Assembly (NCBI RefSeq): GCF_003268475.1
Contig: NZ_MCIF01000002.1
Coordinates: forward strand, 822,015 to 886,014
Direction of reading: 5' to 3'
Source of the DNA: Thermogemmatispora tikiterensis
GTDB taxonomy: Bacteria > Chloroflexota > Ktedonobacteria > Ktedonobacterales > Ktedonobacteraceae
Length of the DNA: 64,000 bases
Shown here: in pieces, positions 1 to 9,682 of the stretch
Numbering within the stretch: position 1 is the stretch's first letter
Layout: each line of letters starts with the position of its first letter
Made by a program: the position numbers and the translations under genes
The notes under the pieces: generated by a model
Told to the model about the DNA's origin: nothing
Databases searched by the model: none
Seen by the model: only the letters and a program-made list of their open reading frames with translations

Positions 1-2
1 TG

Positions 3-1904
3 CGGCGCCTCTTTCTGGCGGCCATGCTAGTGGCGGTCATTCCGGGCATCATCCTCTGGCTGCTCGGACGCGCCTATATCGATACCCTTAATGGCCGCAG
101 CCAGGCGGTCCAGGTGAGCACTGATGCCGTCCACGTGGTCACAACTCAGCTGGCCAACCTGCAGCATATGCATGCCGACCTGATCGCCCTGCAGGCCCAG
201 ACATTCGTGTCAACTACTATTGCTGGGGCCCCCAATACTGATCTGGCTGCCTTGCGCCAGCGCCTGACCGCCGAGATCAAAACGCTGGAGTCAAGCTTCG
301 CCCAGGGCCTGACAAGCTACCAGCACAACTACCAGCTGGCCACTTCGCCGCAGATGGCCCCCATCCGCACGCTGCTAGAGAGCGAGAGCAGTACCCGCGG
401 CCTGGCCAGCGACCAACAGCAGACGCTGCAGCGCATCCTGTCAGGTGAGTGGGAGCACTACCTGCAAGCGCAAGATCGCGAGCTGGCAGCGTTGCAATCT
501 TCCAGCACGACGAGCAAGACCACCCAGCTGCTGCAACAGGCCAACAGTGTCTATACCCCCCTGGAAAATGACTGGAAGCACCTTGTCGATCTCACGGAGA
601 CCGTCGGCGACAAGGTGGTCGAGGTGACCGGCCCCCAGGCTACACAGACGGCGATTGAGATCGCGCTGGCTGCCATCTTGATTATCGCTGTGGTCTTGCT
701 GGTCGGAACCTTTGTCTACTGGACAATCGCCCGCCCCCTGGGCCAGCTGGCTCGCCTAACGCGCCGTATCGCCCGTGGCGACACCAGCGTTCGCGCCCCG
801 GTCTCTGGCCGCGATGAGATCGCCCTGGTGGCGCGCTCGCTCAATAGCATGCTCGATCACATGGTGCGCCTGATCCAGGAGATTCAAGATCAGCGCAATG
901 CCTTGCAGAAGCAGATTGAGGCTCTGGTCGGCGATGTCAGCGGAGTCAGCCAGGGCAATTTGAGCGGGCGCGCGCGGATGACCGGCGGGACGCTGCAGAT
1001 TATCGCCAATGCCTTTAACTATATGCTGGCCGAGCTGAGCAGCCTGGTCATGCGTGTCAAAGGGGCAGCACGCGAGGTGGCCATCTCAACAACGGTCGTC
1101 GTCGATGCTCTGGCGCGCCTGGTAGAAACAGGCGACCAGCAGCTGCAGCAGATCGCCCGCGCGACCCGCGAGATCGAGCACATTGCCTCCTCCAGCCGCA
1201 ATATCGCTGAGCGCGCCAATATGCTGCAGTCAAGTACTCACGAGTCGCTTCAGCATGTGCGCCAGGGTCGCCAGGCCGTCCAACAGGTGCTCGAAGGTCT
1301 AAAGCGCATCTATGAGAATGTCCAGGCGACCGCTACCAAGGTTGAGAAGCTCGACGAGCATTCGCGCGCTATTAACAGTACCGTCGAGGTGATCTCAGCC
1401 ATTGTCGAGCAGACGAACCGTTTGGCTCAGGATGCGGCGACCCTGGTGGCCTACGAGGGGGAGTCAGTGCGCGGTTTCGGAGCGGTAGCGGCTGATATCC
1501 AGCGTCTGGCCGAGCGAGCCAATAGCCAGGCGCGCTCGATCGTGCAGATCGTCGATGGGGTACGGCAGGATATCAGTGCAGTGACAAGTTCGATGCGCAC
1601 CACAGAGCATGAAAGCGCCTTTGGAGCTGATCGTGCTCAGGAGGCTGGGGCTGCCCTGGAGACGATTTCTGAAGCCGTCGAGCTGCAAGCACGTGAGATT
1701 GAGCGCATTACAGATATGACGGCCCGCCAGCTGCAGGCCTTTACCGCGATTGTTCAAACCATGCAGCGCCTCTCCCAGGCGACCCGTCAGATGAATGTGA
1801 ATACGCGCCAGGCGTCGCAGCATGTCGAGGCACTGGCGCAGCGGGTCGAGTACCTGCGTCGCTCGGTCGAGGTCTTCCGTCTGCGCGAGGGCAGCACTGC
1901 CTGA
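3..1904 (+). CDS. Methyl-accepting chemotaxis protein (5' end outside window)
   Basis: Transmembrane chemoreceptor that would signal to CheA/CheW. The frame is open to the window edge and hydrophobic residues precede the first ATG (position 24), so the true start lies upstream. Numbering from that ATG: the end of TM1 at 1-20, an all-helical extracytoplasmic sensor to about 208, TM2 about 210-234, a HAMP domain about 233-287 (motif ARPLGQL), a second HAMP-like segment about 300-345, and a coiled-coil signalling domain to the C-terminus. The hairpin tip near residue 462 reads EQTNRLAQDAATLVAYEGES, so only the EQTN start and the following RGF-AVAADIQRLAERA block are canonical; the usual NAAIEAARAGE is changed. 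No C-terminal CheR-docking pentapeptide is visible. Family assignment is firm; ligand and signalling competence are unknown. Confidence 0.9.
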   Translation, partial: RRLFLAAMLVAVIPGIILWLLGRAYIDTLNGRSQAVQVSTDAVHVVTTQLANLQHMHADLIALQAQTFVSTTIAGAPNTDLAALRQRLTAEIKTLESSFAQGLTSYQHNYQLATSPQMAPIRTLLESESSTRGLASDQQQTLQRILSGEWEHYLQAQDRELAALQSSSTTSKTTQLLQQANSVYTPLENDWKHLVDLTETVGDKVVEVTGPQATQTAIEIALAAILIIAVVLLVGTFVYWTIARPLGQLARLTRRIARGDTSVRAPVSGRDEIALVARSLNSMLDHMVRLIQEIQDQRNALQKQIEALVGDVSGVSQGNLSGRARMTGGTLQIIANAFNYMLAELSSLVMRVKGAAREVAISTTVVVDALARLVETGDQQLQQIARATREIEHIASSSRNIAERANMLQSSTHESLQHVRQGRQAVQQVLEGLKRIYENVQATATKVEKLDEHSRAINSTVEVISAIVEQTNRLAQDAATLVAYEGESVRGFGAVAADIQRLAERANSQARSIVQIVDGVRQDISAVTSSMRTTEHESAFGADRAQEAGAALETISEAVELQAREIERITDMTARQLQAFTAIVQTMQRLSQATRQMNVNTRQASQHVEALAQRVEYLRRSVEVFRLREGSTA

Positions 1905-2070
1905 ACGATACGGCCACGACTGGCTTAGCCAGCGCCCGCGAGGGGCAAGCCGGATGAGCTTACTGAGAGCAGGGCCAGAGTCGAGGACGGGACCAGAGGT
2001 TGGCAGGCTCTTTGACCTCCCTCCCTCTCCCCCTCCGGTCCCGCGCTCCTCAGCGGCACAGTCGCTGACT

Positions 2071-3642
2071 TCAGGAGGCGAAGTCAGGAGCGGGCTGGTA
2101 CTCGACCCAGTCGAAGTCGGCGACTGCAGTGCCGCTCCTTCCGTTGGTCGTCGCATAGAGGGCGAAGTAGACGCCTGTGAAGCCACCAGCGACCTCTGAG
2201 GTCAGATAGCGAGCCTCACCTTGGGCCAACTCGCGCCCCCCTGCCTCACCTTGAGCATACGAGAAAAGATAGAGGGAGACGGCACCGAACGCGGGCTGCG
2301 TCGGCTGGACAGCTCGAATGCCGAGGGTGATCGGCCCTGCCTCTACCTGCTCGCGGGCGACGATGGCCGCCAGGCTTCCGATGCGCCGGCGCACAATGAC
2401 CCAGGGTTCTCCTTCCTGACAGAGGACAGCGATCTCATAGTGGTGCTCGCGGTTCATCCAGACGGTCAGACCGGCTTCATGACCTTCAATCTGAGGAACG
2501 AATTCGAGCTGCGCTGTCACGATGCACTGCCCATGCTCCTGTCGTCTTCCCACGAAGGCCACGCCACAGCCTTGATCAAGTGTGGCTGCGTTGCCGAGCA
2601 GACGCAGAAAGCCAGGGCGGGCGGCCAGCGACCAGCTGTCTGGGGGAGGCCAACGCAGGAAGTTCCAGTCGAGACCGAGTGTGGGCTGATCAAAGTCATC
2701 ACGCGTGGCACGGGCAGGCCAGGACACCGGAGGCAGCTGTGGCCCTTCGAAGGTCTGCTTGAGCCGTCCATTCTCGCCGACGTGTGGCCAGCCGCCGCTA
2801 TCCCAGACTACCGGGGCCAGGAAGGTCTCTCGCCCCAGCTGATGGAGTTCGGTGAAGGGCTGAGGTCTGATCCCCAGACAGACAAGCCACCAGCTGCCGT
2901 CCCGGGCCTGCACCAGGTCGGCGTGGCCAGTGGCCTGAATTGGGCTAAGCAGACTGCGATGACTCAAGATAGGATTGTGGGGACAGGCTTCCCACGGCCC
3001 CCACGGCGTTGGTCCCCGAACCAGCGTCTCCATATGGCCATATGAGGTGCCTCCTTCGGCGATCATCAAGTAGTAGCGGCCATTGATCTTGTAGAGATGC
3101 GGGCCTTCAGGGTAGGCACCGCCAGTTCCTCGCCAGAGAAGGCGGGGCTGCGTCAAGAGCCGGCCTGTGACCGGATTGATCTCGCTCTGCTGGATGCCCT
3201 GCTCCTGACCCTCTGCAGTACTCGTCAGATAGACTCGACCATCATCATCGAAGAAGAGCGAGGGATCAATCCCCCCTTGCTCCAGCCAGACCGGATCGGA
3301 CCAGGGGCCACGCGGGTCGCGGGCGGTGACGTAGAAGTTGCTCCTTCCTCCTCTCTCTGCCTGCAGGTCCATATTGGTGGTGACCATGTAAAAGGTGCCC
3401 TGATGGAAGCGGATGGTTGGGGCAAAGATCCCCAGCGACGGTTCGCTCCGCGGCAGGGGCAGTTGCTCAGGGCGAGTGAGGCAATAGCCAAGACACCGCC
3501 AGTGGACCAGGTCGCGGCTGTGAAAGACAGGCACACCGGGAACATACTCGAAGGAGCTGGTAACCAGATAGTAGTCATCGCCGACACGGCAGATGCTCGG
3601 GTCGGGGTGGAAACCAGGAATGATCGGATTTTGCACCTGCAT
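2071..3642 (-). CDS. Glycoside hydrolase family 43 beta-xylosidase
   Basis: Probably releases xylose or arabinose from xylo-oligosaccharides. The N-terminal five-bladed propeller (about 1-300) shows the three GH43 acidic residues in typical contexts: D14 in FHPDPS (general base), D126 in GGIDPSLFF (pKa modulator) and E179 in YPEGPHLYKINGRYY (general acid). Residues about 305-515 form the beta-sandwich C-terminal domain common in GH43 xylosidases; total length (523 aa) is normal. No signal peptide, so it likely acts on imported oligosaccharides in the cytoplasm. It lies 136 bp downstream of the GH3 gene on the same strand and is probably co-transcribed. Substrate (xyloside versus arabinoside) is inferred from family, not proven. 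Confidence 0.92.
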   Translation of the reverse strand: MQVQNPIIPGFHPDPSICRVGDDYYLVTSSFEYVPGVPVFHSRDLVHWRCLGYCLTRPEQLPLPRSEPSLGIFAPTIRFHQGTFYMVTTNMDLQAERGGRSNFYVTARDPRGPWSDPVWLEQGGIDPSLFFDDDGRVYLTSTAEGQEQGIQQSEINPVTGRLLTQPRLLWRGTGGAYPEGPHLYKINGRYYLMIAEGGTSYGHMETLVRGPTPWGPWEACPHNPILSHRSLLSPIQATGHADLVQARDGSWWLVCLGIRPQPFTELHQLGRETFLAPVVWDSGGWPHVGENGRLKQTFEGPQLPPVSWPARATRDDFDQPTLGLDWNFLRWPPPDSWSLAARPGFLRLLGNAATLDQGCGVAFVGRRQEHGQCIVTAQLEFVPQIEGHEAGLTVWMNREHHYEIAVLCQEGEPWVIVRRRIGSLAAIVAREQVEAGPITLGIRAVQPTQPAFGAVSLYLFSYAQGEAGGRELAQGEARYLTSEVAGGFTGVYFALYATTNGRSGTAVADFDWVEYQPAPDFAS

Positions 3643-3778
3643 GGTCTGTATGCACCTTTATGGTCCTTCCAGACGCTGTTACCAAACGCCGACCAGCCAG
3701 AGGAGCGCTGACCCAGACCAGGCAGGCCGCCTGCCTCGGAACCAGCGCCCACGGGATCGCTGCCTTCCGCGGGCTGGG

Positions 3779-6058
3779 TCAGCGGCCAACCTGGCTGTCG
3801 GTCTGCACAGTGAACTCGGCGTGCAAGGAGGCCTGCGACGAGCCGCCCACCCAAACGTCAAAGACGGACTCATCGAGCACATAGGCTCCCGCGGCGGCGC
3901 TCCAGTAGCGCCTCGCCTCTGGCCCGATCGTGAAGCGAAGCGTACGCCTCTCTCCGGGGGCCAGACTCACGCGTTCAAACGCCTTCAGTTCACGTACCGG
4001 ACGGGCCGCCCTCCCATAGCGCTGATGCAGGTAGAGCTGCGCTACCTCTTCGAGAGGACGCTGCGAGCGGTTGTGGAGCACCACGCTGGCCTCCAGCGTA
4101 TCGTGGAGGCCAATCGAGGTAGCACTCAGCTGCAAATCGCTATACTCCACCTCACCATAGCTGAGGCCAAAACCGAAAGGATAGAGGGGCGTGCTCTCTT
4201 CCTCCCAGTAGCGTAGCCCGCTGGTCTGCGGCTGGTGCGAGCGTAGATGCGCATAGATCAAGGGCACCTGTCCTACGCTGCGCGGCCAGGTCACGGGCAA
4301 CTTACCCCCGGGAGTCGCCTCGCCAAAGAGCAGCCTGGCCACGGCGTTGCCTCCTTCACTGCCCGGGTGCCAGGCCACCAGCAGGGCTGCCGTCCGTTCA
4401 ACCACACGGCGCAGATCGAGGGGCCGGCCACAGAGCAGCACCAGGACCAGTGGCGTCCCGGTTTCGGCCACCGCTTCCAACAGCTCCAACTGCCGGCCTG
4501 GCAGGTCGAGCGTTGAGCGCGAGGCCGCCTCCCCGCTCATGTCTGCCGCCTCGCCCAGTACCAGCACGGCGACATCCGCCGAGCGGGCCAGGGCAATGGC
4601 TCGCTCGAACTCGGCCCGTTCGTCCAATGACGGTTCCCCCGACAGAGATGCGTCTGCGACGAGCTGGTCGAGAGCAGCAAATGGCGAAGGGATGGGACGG
4701 GTTGGCAGCGGCACCCCAGGAGCATAGTCGATCTGCACTGTGGAGCCTGCCATCTGACGGAGTCCCTCTAGAACGGTGACCGTACGCTCCAGCTCCGGCA
4801 CAAAGACCCACGGGCCGAGGGTCGCCCGCTTATCTGCTGCCAGTGGCCCAATCACAGCGAGTCGACGTAGCGCTGCACGGTCGAGCGGCAAGATACCTGT
4901 ATTGCGCAACAGCACCGCCGAGCGCTCAGCAGCCACGCGTGCCAGCTCACGATGCGCGGGCGAGCTGAGCACCATGCTGGCGCGCGTCTCATCAACATAG
5001 GGGTGCTCAAAGAGGCCCAGGCGGAACTTGAGCGCCAGCACCCGTCTCACCGCCTCGTCGAGCAGTCGCTCCTCGATCTGGCCAGCACGCACCGCCTCTG
5101 GCAGCGTGGAGAACGCCGCCGGACGCGCCGCTGGACCAGTCTCACCCCCAAACTGTACACCCAGAGACATCTCCATATCCAGGCCAGCCTGCAGCGCCCG
5201 CAGAGCGGCATCGCGATCGTCGCGAGTCAGACCATGCGTGGTCAGGTCGATTACTGCGTTGGCGTCGCTCACCACGAATCCCTGGAAGCCTAATTCGTTG
5301 CGCAGCACCTCGGTGAGCAGCCGGCGATCTGCCGCCGCTGGCACCCCATTAATCCCTACATAGGAGCTCATAATGTTTTCAGCGCCTGCCTCAACCGCCG
5401 CTGCAAACGGCGGCAGATAGACGTTGCGTAGCTCACTCTCCGAAAGGTTGACCTCATCGTAGTCACGTCCGCCTAGCGCAGCTCCATAGCCCACAAAGTG
5501 CTTCGGCCCAGCGGCTATGCGCTCGGCTGCGCCAATCCCCTCGCCCTGAAAGCCCCGCACATGGGCAGCGGCCAGGCACGCGCCCAGGTAGGGATCTTCT
5601 CCGGCCCCTTCGACGATACGGCCCCAGCGAGGATCACGAGCAATATCCACCATCGGGGCAAAAGCCCAGTGAATACCGACAGCGCGCGCCTCCCGTGCCG
5701 CTACCGTTTGCACCTGCTCGACCAGCTGCGGGTCCCAGGAGGCCGCCAGCCCGAGCGGCACGGGGAAGATGGTCCGCAGTCCATGAATGACGTCGAAGCC
5801 AAAGAGCAGCGGGATGCTGAGGCGGCTCTCCTCAACCGCAAGGCGCTGGAGTCGATTGACCTGCACCGGGTCGGCGACGAAGAGAAGACTCCCCACCTTC
5901 CCAGAGCGGATCTCCTCCTCCACAAAGGAGGTCTGGAGGGTGAAACCCGGGAAGTAGAAATACTGCGTGAGTTGCCCGGCTTTCTCTTCGAGAGTCATCG
6001 AGGCCAACAACGCGTCGATCCGTTGTTGGACCTGCCCAGCATATTCATCTCGGCTCAT
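3779..6058 (-). CDS. Glycoside hydrolase family 3 beta-glucosidase/beta-xylosidase
   Basis: Retaining exo-glycosidase hydrolysing beta-glucosides or beta-xylosides. Full-length three-domain GH3 (759 aa): a TIM barrel (about 1-330) with DPRWGRIVEGAGEDPYLG and KHFVGYGAALGGRDYDEVNL signatures and the nucleophile D265 in GFVVSDANAV; an alpha/beta sandwich (about 360-600); and a fibronectin-III-like domain (about 665-750). No signal peptide is seen, consistent with intracellular action. A TATACT -10-like hexamer lies on the minus strand at 6106-6101, 43-48 bp before the ATG, but without a convincing -35. First gene of a two-gene hydrolase unit with the GH43 enzyme. Glucosidase versus xylosidase cannot be decided from sequence; the GH43 partner favours xylan or xyloglucan oligosaccharides. 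Confidence 0.93.
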   Translation of the reverse strand: MSRDEYAGQVQQRIDALLASMTLEEKAGQLTQYFYFPGFTLQTSFVEEEIRSGKVGSLLFVADPVQVNRLQRLAVEESRLSIPLLFGFDVIHGLRTIFPVPLGLAASWDPQLVEQVQTVAAREARAVGIHWAFAPMVDIARDPRWGRIVEGAGEDPYLGACLAAAHVRGFQGEGIGAAERIAAGPKHFVGYGAALGGRDYDEVNLSESELRNVYLPPFAAAVEAGAENIMSSYVGINGVPAAADRRLLTEVLRNELGFQGFVVSDANAVIDLTTHGLTRDDRDAALRALQAGLDMEMSLGVQFGGETGPAARPAAFSTLPEAVRAGQIEERLLDEAVRRVLALKFRLGLFEHPYVDETRASMVLSSPAHRELARVAAERSAVLLRNTGILPLDRAALRRLAVIGPLAADKRATLGPWVFVPELERTVTVLEGLRQMAGSTVQIDYAPGVPLPTRPIPSPFAALDQLVADASLSGEPSLDERAEFERAIALARSADVAVLVLGEAADMSGEAASRSTLDLPGRQLELLEAVAETGTPLVLVLLCGRPLDLRRVVERTAALLVAWHPGSEGGNAVARLLFGEATPGGKLPVTWPRSVGQVPLIYAHLRSHQPQTSGLRYWEEESTPLYPFGFGLSYGEVEYSDLQLSATSIGLHDTLEASVVLHNRSQRPLEEVAQLYLHQRYGRAARPVRELKAFERVSLAPGERRTLRFTIGPEARRYWSAAAGAYVLDESVFDVWVGGSSQASLHAEFTVQTDSQVGR

Positions 6059-6351
6059 GGTCAGCTTTCTTCTCCTCCGTCATCAGCCTTGATACGACAC
6101 AGTATAGCTGAATTGCCTCACCAAAATCTCGTGGTCGGCAACCGTCGATCGGTCCCCTCTTGCTTCCTGGCGGTCAAGCCGGGGGAGAGGAACAGCAAGA
6201 CAGCCAATGCCGGTATTTTCCGCCCAATCGTCTAGGCAACGCACGGCAAGTCGTCTAGAATAGATTCACTCAAGGTAGAGAGCCGAGAGGCAATCCTTGC
6301 CCCTGGGCAGGCAGGTGCCTCGTCTCTGTCCTCTTCTGCAAGGAAAGGGGA

Positions 6352-8142
6352 ATGATGGCCTCTTTATCACCCTTGCGTATGCAGTTGCGACGAGCAGGCG
6401 AGCAGCTCGCCGCTCCAGCTCTCATCGTCGCCATGCTGGCGATACGCCTGGGCTTCAGCCTTGCTGGCTGGCCCGGCACCGACAGCGAGGAAGGAACGAT
6501 GGGGTTAATGGCTCTCCATATCGCCCGTGGCCAGGACTGGCCTATCTTCTACTATGGGCAAAACTATATGGGGGCCGGCGAGGCCTACGTGGCTGCCGTC
6601 TTCTTTCACCTCTTCGGCCCCTCCTTGCTTTCGCTGCGCCTGGCCATGCTGGTCTTTCTCCTCCTCTTTGCGCTCGCTCTCTACCAGCTAGCCCGGCTGC
6701 TTTACGGGCGCATGGTGGCCCTCCTCTCGCTGGTGCTGCTCAGCCTGGCGCCACGCTATGTCTTGACCCCCGAAATGCGCGCCGTTGGAGGAGCTGTGGA
6801 GACCCTGGCTTTTGGTTCGCTGGCCATGCTTCTGGCAGCCTGGCTGGCGCAGACTCAGCCGGAAGTGCCAGGGGAGTCATGGCCCAAGAGGCGTCTGCTA
6901 GCTGCCTTCGCCTGGGGACTTGTAGCCGGCCTGGGTCTGTGGAGTCACTGGCTGGTGATACCCTTCCTCGTGTGCGCGGCGATTCTCCTGGTGCTTTTTA
7001 GCTGGCGTGAATGGCTAAGGTACCCGGTCCTGCCGTTCCTCCTCCTGGCCGGTCTGGCCCTCGGGGCCTTCCCGCTGATTCTCTACAATCTCCGGGCTCC
7101 CGCCGGCCAGGACTCGCTCAGCGTTTTCCTGGCCCTCTATAGCCAGAATCGCTATCCCGGGATACCTCCTACGGGTCTGCAGCTCTGGCTCAAGAAACTG
7201 GCTGGCACCTTTCTTTACAGCTTGCCCCTGGCCACCGGCATGACGCCGACCTGCTCTCTGGACGCCCTGCCCTTCTACGGCTGGCAGCATGGCCAGAGCC
7301 TTAGCTGCGCCGCCCTCTACGGCGGCTGGAGCCTTGGTTTTCTCCTCCTGCTCGCCAGCTCCCTCTTCTTGTCATTGCGCCACCTCTGGCAGCTCTGGCA
7401 GTCCTCAAAGGAGGCCCATCTGAGGAGAGAGAAGCGACGGGCATGGGCCTTGCATGCCAGTCGCCTGCTCCTGCTGCTCGCAGGTCTCATCACGCTGCTG
7501 AGCTACACTGTCAGCCTGACAGCGGCGCAGCGTCCTCAGAGCATGCGCTACCTGGTCGGCCTGCTGATCGTGACCCCTGCCCTCATCTGGCCCCCGGTCT
7601 ACCTCTTTCAACAGAGCTTCCACCCAGGCATCGGCAACGCCTTCCAGGACCAGCCTTCATTATTACTCGAGACTGCCGCCTACCGTGGACGCGTCTACGC
7701 CCGTGCCCAGCGCTTACTCGCCGGGACAGCCCTGGCCTTGCTTGTTCTGGCCTTCCTGGAGGGTACCCTTGCCAACCTCCCTGAGATCTCCAGCGCCGCT
7801 CAGCGTCAGCAGCAATACGTTGCTCTGGCAGCCACCCTGGAGCATTGGGGGGTCCGTCACGTCTATTCCGGTTACTGGATCTGCGACCGCCTGACCTTTG
7901 TGAGCCAGGAGCAGGTGATCTGCGCAACCATTAATCCCTGGCTCACGCGCAATGACCTGGTGCGCTATCCCCCCTATTACCAGGAGGTCAGTGCCGACCC
8001 CCGAGCTGCCTATCTCTTCAGCGACGCCCAGAACGGCGAGTTCCCGTTGCTCAGCAGTCAGGCCAATACTCTTGCCAGCCGCCACTACCGGCGCGTGAAC
8101 CTTCCTGGCTTTGTACTCTATCTACGCCAGGGACAAACCTGA
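6352..8142 (+). CDS. GT-C fold membrane glycosyltransferase (GT39/PMT-like)
   Basis: Polytopic membrane protein of 596 aa with about ten hydrophobic segments and the GT-C architecture: TM1 followed by an acidic loop, GTDSEEGTMGL, where GT-C enzymes place the catalytic acid, then the PIFYYGQNYMG segment. These enzymes use lipid-phosphate-linked sugars to glycosylate lipids, glycans or proteins outside the membrane. The C-terminal third is extracytoplasmic, with a VYSGYWICDRLTFVSQE block. Start: AGGAAAGGGGA directly before ATG 6352; another ATG follows 3 bp later. It is a clear paralogue of the gene at 18558, sharing the acidic loop, the FFYG/FYYG segment and the C-terminal block. Donor and acceptor unknown. 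Confidence 0.75.
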   Translation: MMASLSPLRMQLRRAGEQLAAPALIVAMLAIRLGFSLAGWPGTDSEEGTMGLMALHIARGQDWPIFYYGQNYMGAGEAYVAAVFFHLFGPSLLSLRLAMLVFLLLFALALYQLARLLYGRMVALLSLVLLSLAPRYVLTPEMRAVGGAVETLAFGSLAMLLAAWLAQTQPEVPGESWPKRRLLAAFAWGLVAGLGLWSHWLVIPFLVCAAILLVLFSWREWLRYPVLPFLLLAGLALGAFPLILYNLRAPAGQDSLSVFLALYSQNRYPGIPPTGLQLWLKKLAGTFLYSLPLATGMTPTCSLDALPFYGWQHGQSLSCAALYGGWSLGFLLLLASSLFLSLRHLWQLWQSSKEAHLRREKRRAWALHASRLLLLLAGLITLLSYTVSLTAAQRPQSMRYLVGLLIVTPALIWPPVYLFQQSFHPGIGNAFQDQPSLLLETAAYRGRVYARAQRLLAGTALALLVLAFLEGTLANLPEISSAAQRQQQYVALAATLEHWGVRHVYSGYWICDRLTFVSQEQVICATINPWLTRNDLVRYPPYYQEVSADPRAAYLFSDAQNGEFPLLSSQANTLASRHYRRVNLPGFVLYLRQGQT

Positions 8143-8172
8143 CCGGCCCGGCTCGTCAACCGCGCTTGACCT

Positions 8173-8196
8173 CCCCCCACCTTTTTTACAGGGGGG
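8173..8196 (+). other. C6/G6 hairpin upstream of the secreted protein
   Basis: Six C (8173-8178) and six G (8191-8196) can pair around a T-rich 12-nt loop. It lies 30 bp after the GT-C stop and 65 bp before the next gene, so it could terminate the first or structure the leader of the second. Confidence 0.3.
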
Positions 8197-8260
8197 CTGC
8201 CTTTTCTGAGCGAAATGGGGTATCATTAGGGGAAGAGAGGCCATAACGAAAGGCGGACGC

Positions 8261-9466
8261 ATGCAGCGAATCGGCAAAATTCTCATCGTTAGCCTTTTGC
8301 TTCTCCTCTTTTGCTTTACCTCCTTTGCCTCGGAGAGCGCAACGTTGCGCGCCGCGCCGCAGCCGGCTAGCCCCTACGTCCTTGCGGGACCACCCTCCGT
8401 CAGTCCCGCTCTGATCGACCTCGTGCTCACCAGCTATCACTCACCAGCCGCTGGCAAAGGCCAGGCACTCTACGACGACGGGATCGAGTACGGGATCGAC
8501 CCCGTCTATGCCCTAGCCTTCTTCTTCCACGAAAGCACCTTTGGGACAGCGGGCATCGCCCAGACGACGCTCTCGCTGGGTAACCTGCGCTGCATTCCCG
8601 ATGCCGCCTGCATCGATGGATTTGCAGCTTTTCCCAGTTGGGAGGCCGGCTTCGTCGCCTGGTATCGGCTCATTCGCACCGTCTACATCGATAGCTGGGG
8701 ATTGACCACCGTCGAGGAGATCATTCCGCGCTATGCCCCGGCGGCTGATCACAACGACGTGACGGGCTACATCCGGGCAGTCGAGGCAGCGGTCGACACC
8801 TGGCGCAGCGAGCAACTGCGGCTCTTTGGTCCGGTCAGTGGAACGACTCCCGCAACGAACGCAAGTAGTACCGGCCAACAGCCGACACCGGTGCCTACAC
8901 CAACGGCAATCGGGCCCTCAGCCGGCAATGGGGCCACTGCCGTGCCCTATCCTGCCGATGGCTACGCGCTCCAGGGGCGCCCGACGGTCACGGTCGATTT
9001 CATCGCCAGCCTGCTGACCCAATACCAGTCACCATTGGTTGGCGACGCCCAACTGATCTACCAGACTGGAGAGCAGATGGGGATCGACCCCGTCTATGCC
9101 CTGGCATTCTTCCTGCACGATAGCACCTTCGGCACCGTGGGCCTGGCGCGTGTCACCCACTCGCCCGGCCTGTTGCATGCCCCAGTCACTGCCGATTGCC
9201 ACTGCCGCTCCTTGAGTGGCTACCGGAGCTACCAGAGCTGGGAGGACGGCATCCGCGACTGGTTCCGTTATGTGCGTAACTACTACCTGGACCAGCAGGG
9301 CCTCGGCACTGTTGGACAGCTCGTCCCAGCTTATGCCCAGAGTCGTGATCCCCTGGTCGTGAAAACCTTTATCCAGATGGTTGAGCGCCAGGTCACCCTC
9401 TGGCGCCAGCAGAGCGAGCAAGCCGGGCAGGAGCAGCAAGCGCAGGGCACCAGCCCACAACAGTAG
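8261..9466 (+). CDS. Secreted protein with two tandem glucosaminidase-like domains
   Basis: An N-terminal signal peptide (about 1-28, LLLLLFCFTSFA core) suggests export. The mature protein has two homologous units of about 130 residues (about 45-185 and 240-385) joined by a Thr/Pro-rich linker. Each unit has LIDLVLTSYHSP- or FIASLLTQYQSP-like entry, an ALYDDG / IYQTG helix, the nearly identical GIDPVYALAFF, then HESTFG (unit 1) or HDSTFG (unit 2), a SWEAG / SWEDG segment and a final VDTWR / VTLWR. This resembles the lysozyme-like GH73 N-acetylglucosaminidase group, where the Glu after such a helix is catalytic; unit 2 has Asp there. Both units carry a Cys pair in the middle. Likely cell-wall or extracellular glycan binding or cleavage; activity not proven. 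Confidence 0.7.
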   Translation: MQRIGKILIVSLLLLLFCFTSFASESATLRAAPQPASPYVLAGPPSVSPALIDLVLTSYHSPAAGKGQALYDDGIEYGIDPVYALAFFFHESTFGTAGIAQTTLSLGNLRCIPDAACIDGFAAFPSWEAGFVAWYRLIRTVYIDSWGLTTVEEIIPRYAPAADHNDVTGYIRAVEAAVDTWRSEQLRLFGPVSGTTPATNASSTGQQPTPVPTPTAIGPSAGNGATAVPYPADGYALQGRPTVTVDFIASLLTQYQSPLVGDAQLIYQTGEQMGIDPVYALAFFLHDSTFGTVGLARVTHSPGLLHAPVTADCHCRSLSGYRSYQSWEDGIRDWFRYVRNYYLDQQGLGTVGQLVPAYAQSRDPLVVKTFIQMVERQVTLWRQQSEQAGQEQQAQGTSPQQ

Positions 9467-9620
9467 GCTGGCAAGCCGCGTGCGCTTCTGCCTGCTCCGG
9501 CCTCGGGCCTCACCTGGTCCAGCCTATCACTCAGACTGGACCACTGGGTTATCCCTCCTCTCAGCCTTGACCTCAACTAGCCACTCGTACTAGTCGAGAC
9601 CAGCCTCCTGCCTTCTGCTG

Positions 9621-9649
9621 TTGACGTCCCCGGGCTGGCAACATATACT
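9621..9649 (+). promoter_or_regulatory. Promoter for the HTH/coiled-coil gene
   Basis: TTGACG (9621-9626), 17-bp spacer, TATACT (9644-9649). This is the best housekeeping-type match in its region; a start near 9656 would give a leader of about 27 nt containing the GGAGG used by the gene at 9683. Confidence 0.65.
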
Positions 9650-9682
9650 GAGACCAGCGGATAGCTGGAGGCAGTTGCTTTC

